Below are positions 60,810-64,000 of a stretch of DNA of 64,000 bases, in pieces (within the stretch, counting starts at the first letter, position 1; the number at the start of each line of letters is the position of its first letter). Origin of the DNA: Bufo bufo. Lineage: Eukaryota; Chordata; Amphibia; Anura; Bufonidae. Where the stretch lies: the NCBI RefSeq assembly GCF_905171765.1, contig NC_053391.1, positions 195,379,296 to 195,443,295 of the forward strand, in the 5' to 3' direction. The translations under genes and the position numbers were made by a program. The notes below the pieces were generated by a model, which was not told the origin of the DNA, ran no database searches, and worked only from the letters and a program-made list of their open reading frames with translations.

Positions 60810-62750
60810 ACATTTTTTTGGCCCAAGTTAGCGGAATTATTTTTTTTTTTCTTACAAAGTCTCATATTCCACTAACTTGTGTCAAAAAATAAAATCTCAC
60901 ATGAGCTCACCATACCCCTCACGGAATCCAAATGCATAAATTTTTTTAGACATTTATATTCCAGACTTCTTCTCACGCTTTAGGGCCCCTAGAATGCCAG
61001 GGCAGTATAAATACCCCACATGTGACCCCATTTCGGAAAGAAGACACCCCCAGGTATTCCGTGAGGGGCATATTGAGTCCATGAAAGATTGAAATTTTTG
61101 TCCCAAGTTAGCGGAACGGGAGACTTTGTGAGAAAAAAATTAAAAATATCAATTTCCGCTAACTTGTGCCAAAAAAAAAAAAATTCTATGAACTCGCCAT
61201 GCACCTCATTGAATACCTTGGAGTGTCTTCTTTCCAAAATGGGGTCACATTTGGGGTATTTATACTGCCCTGGCATTCTAGGGGCCCCAAAGCGTGAGAA
61301 GAAGTCTGGTATCCAAATGTCTAAAAATGCCCTCCTAAAAGGACTTTGGGCACCTTTGCGCATCTAGGCTGCAAAAAAGTGTCACACATCTGGTATTGCC
61401 GTACTCAGGAGAAGTTGGGGAATGTGTTTTGGGGTGTCATTTTACATATACCCATGCTGGGTGAGAGAAATATCTTGGTCAAATGCCAACTTTGTATAAA
61501 AAAATGGGAAAAGTTGTCTTTTGCCAAGATATTTCTCTCACCCAGCATGGGTATATGTAAAATGACACCCCAAAACACATTCCCCAACTTCTCCTGAATA
61601 CGGCGATACCACATGTGTGACACTTTTTTGCAGCCTAGGTGGGCAAAGGGGCCCATATTCCAAAGAGCACCTTTCGGATTTCACTGGTCATTTTTTACAG
61701 AATTTGATTTCAAACTCCTTACCACACATTTGGGCCCCTAGAATGCCAGGGCAGTATAACTACCCCACAAGTGACCCCATTTTGGAAAGAAGACACCCCA
61801 AGGTATTCCGTGAGGGGCATGGCGAGTTCCTAGAAATTTTTATTTTTTGTCACAAGTTAGTGGAAAATGCTGTTGTTTTTTTTTTTTTTTTTTCATACAA
61901 AGTCTCATATTCCACTAACTTGTGACAAAAAATAAAAACTTCCATGAACTCACTATGCCCATCAGCGAATACCTTGGGGTCTCTTCTTTCCAAAATGGGG
62001 TCACTTGTGGGGTAGTTATACTGCCCTGGCATTCTAGGGGCCCAAATGTGTGGTAAGGAGTTTGAAATCAAATTCTGTAAAAAATGACCAGTGAAATCCG
62101 AAAGGTGCTCTTTGGAATATGGGCCCCTTTGCCCACCTAGGCTGCAAAAAAGTGTCACACATCTGGTATCTCCGTACTCAGGAGAAGTTGGGGAATGTGT
62201 TTTGGGGTGTCATTTTACATATACCCATGCTGGGTGAGAGAAATATCTTGGCAAAAGACAACTTTTCCCATTTTTTTATACAAAGTTGGCATTTGACCAA
62301 GATATTTATCTCACCCAGCATGGGTATATGTAAAAAGACACCCCAAAACACATTCCTCAACTTCTCCTGAATACAGAGATACCAGATGTGTGACACTTTT
62401 TTGCAGCCTAGGTGGGCAAAGGGGCCCATATTCCAAAGAGCACCTTTCGGATTTCACAGGTCATTTTTTACAGAATTTGATTTCAAACTCCTTACCACAC
62501 ATTTGGGCCCCTAGAATGCCAGGGCAGTATAACTACCCCACAAGTGACCCCATTTTGGAAAGAAGAGACCCCAAGGTATTTCGTGATGGGCATAGTGAGT
62601 TCATAGAAGTTTTTATTTTTTGTCACAAGTTAGTGGAATATGAGACTTTGTAAGAAAAAAAAAAAAAATCATCATTTTCCGCTAATTTTTGACAAAAAAT
62701 AAAAAGTTCTATGAACTCACTATGCCCATCAGCGAATACCTTAGGGTGTG
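60810..62750. repeat. Alternating inverted repeats, about 280-bp units
   Basis: One module (GCATTCTAGGGGCCC..., GGGGTCACTTGTGGGG, TCACAAGTTAGTGGA, ACCCAGCATGGGTATATG) occurs at least seven times, switching strand from one copy to the next. Adjacent copies form hairpins, for example around 61500, 61890 and 62270. Mirrored open frames on both strands at 61346-62653 are a direct result. Confidence 0.88.
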
Positions 62751-63327
62751 TACTTTCCGAAATGGGGTCATTTGTGGGGTGTTTGTACTGTCTGGCCATT
62801 GTAGAACCTCAGGAAACATGACAGGTGCTCAGAAAGTCAGAGCTGCTTCAAAAAGCGGAAATTCACATTTTTGTACCATAGTTTGTAAACGCTATAACTT
62901 TTACCCAAAGCATTTTTTTTTTACCCAAACATTTTTTTTTATCAAAGACACGTAGAACAATAAATTTAGAGCAAAATTTATATATGGATCTCGTTTTTTT
63001 TGCAAAATTTTACAACTGAAGTGAAAAATGTCATTTTTTTGCAAAAAAATCGTTAAATTTCAATTAATAACAAAAAAAGTAAAAATGTCAGCAGCAATGA
63101 AATACCACCAAATGAAAGCTCTATTAGTGAGAAGAAAAGGAGGTAAAATTCATTTGGGTGGTAAGTTGCATGACCGAGCAATAAACGGTGAAAGTAGTGT
63201 AGGTCAGAAGTGTAAAAAGTGGCCTGGTCTTTCAGGGTGTTTAAGCACTGGGGGCTGAGGTGGTTAATCAACAAACAAAGTGTGAACGAATTTCAAAATA
63301 TGAATTTCGCTTATCTCTAGTTAAGAC

Positions 63328-64000
63328 CTATAACACATAATATCCTGTGCATCTTGACCAATATACAGTAGAAAACATATAGTAGTTCTGTTAGAAGAGC
63401 TGTTTCATGGACTGAAAACTTGGTCTGATATAGTATATAAAATGGAGCATACTGCATTCTTTGTACTCATTTACTAACATATTTATATATTGTTAAATGG
63501 CTTTATTGAAATTCATTACCACCCATAATTAGGATCTGTGTACAGTATATGCATGAGACCTACTGTACAAGGCAGTATCCATAGCAGTTAAGTACAACAT
63601 TTGTTACATTTTCTAAATTATATCAGTCTTAAATAGAGTTGGACTGACCCACCAGAATACTAGAGGATTCTGTGGTGGTCCCAAAAGGTGAAGAGAGAAA
63701 AAAAAAAAAACATTTGGCTGCAAATCACCTACTATTAGGGTTTATATGTTAGATTCCCAATCTATTAGACTTCATTAATAATACAGGGTTTGGGCATCAA
63801 GAATAATTTCCTCTGGCGGGCCCAAGAAACTCCAGTCTGATACTTGTCTTAAAATACCGTATTTGGATACATCATCATTTCTTCATTTTTAAGGCCCCCC
63901 CACCTCCCCCCCAGGGAAACAGTTTGCAACTTACTCCTAGTTTCAGACTTTTTTCATGTGGTCATGTCAATCCCAGTAATGCTGGATCTGTGTGTCCAGA
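63328..64000. other. No feature seen
   Basis: AT-rich non-coding sequence with a poly-A run at 63699-63711 and a C tract at 63895-63915. I see no element ends or coding frames. Confidence 0.5.

Larger units (their letters stand above)
59013..63263. mobile_element. TTAA-flanked non-autonomous element, piggyBac-like
   Basis: It is flanked by TTAA on both sides (59009-59012 and 63264-63267). It has short terminal inverted repeats CCACCTC (59013) and GAGGTGG (63257-63263). The 4.25 kb interior is non-coding: a GC palindrome near 59090-59150, a tandem array, and large alternating inverted repeats. TTAA duplications are the hallmark of piggyBac-type elements, so a non-autonomous piggyBac-like element is inferred. 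Confirming it would require finding a related autonomous copy. Confidence 0.7.
58923..63319. mobile_element. hAT MITE split by a TTAA element
   Basis: The left end is TATAGATGAGCGAATTTC at 58923 and the right end is AATTTCGCTTATCTCTA at 63319. Flanking 8-mers CCTAAGAC and GTTAAGAC match at 6 of 8. The inner sequences mirror each other (GAAATTCGTTCACACTTTGT on the left, ACAAAGTGTGAACGAATTTC on the right). Only about 140 bases belong to this element; the rest is the insertion at 59013-63263. Confidence 0.8.

Noticed and set aside
60989..62653. Mirrored 83-124-residue frames on both strands
   Set aside because: They derive from alternating inverted repeats; the same peptide appears on both strands.

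Overview
This 64 kb window looks like intergenic DNA from a large, repeat-rich amphibian genome, most likely a frog or toad. The basis is the mix of element families: CR1 and Tx1-like L1 LINEs, a Ngaro tyrosine-recombinase retrotransposon, several Tc1/mariner lineages, many hAT elements and a retrovirus-like element. I found no host protein-coding gene, rRNA, tRNA or CRISPR array. Nearly every long reading frame belongs to a mobile element or is a by-product of tandem repeats.

Layout. 1-10433: retrovirus-like endogenous element (+), with a 5' LTR cut by the window edge, tRNA-Thr-type primer site, gag, a pol frame broken by four in-frame stops, a short env with a furin site and fusion-peptide-like segment, and a 3' LTR. 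It sits inside a Tc1 element (10434-11331). 11332-20866: a (TA)n tract carrying an intact-ORF Tc1/mariner (11684-13242) and a nearly intact Ngaro element (13272-19860, minus strand) with complete split direct repeats. 20867-24015: a dispersed repeat broken by a solo LTR (20957-23074), itself broken by a hAT element (21824-22957), then a hAT terminus. 25191-28215: decayed hAT transposase with minisatellites and a Tc1 fragment. 28216-34232: mostly unique DNA holding a 5'-truncated CR1 (29276-32137). 34233-47681: a second hAT transposase pseudogene with repeat arrays on both sides, interrupted by an L1 tail, a Gypsy-like deletion derivative, another hAT and a DD37E Tc1-like element. 47690-54447: short hAT and TTAA-type repeats and a unique block. 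54448-58868: a second, damaged mariner copy and two joined L1 5' ends. 58923-63319: a hAT MITE holding a 4.25 kb TTAA-flanked element made largely of tandem and inverted repeats. 63320-64000: no recognisable feature.

The elements do not act together as a pathway; the window records successive insertions. Target-site duplications or interrupted sequences support several nesting events: ERV in Tc1, hAT in solo LTR, L1 in hAT transposase, TTAA element in hAT MITE, CR1 in MITE, hAT in satellite. Standouts are the retrovirus-like element, whose combination of Gypsy-like RT, duplicated RNase H and Mononegavirales-F-like Env recalls the published lokiretroviruses; the almost complete Ngaro with a stop-free 43-bp minisatellite in its leader; and hAT and TTAA elements that carry large minisatellite arrays. 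All family assignments rest on motif recognition by eye, without database search.
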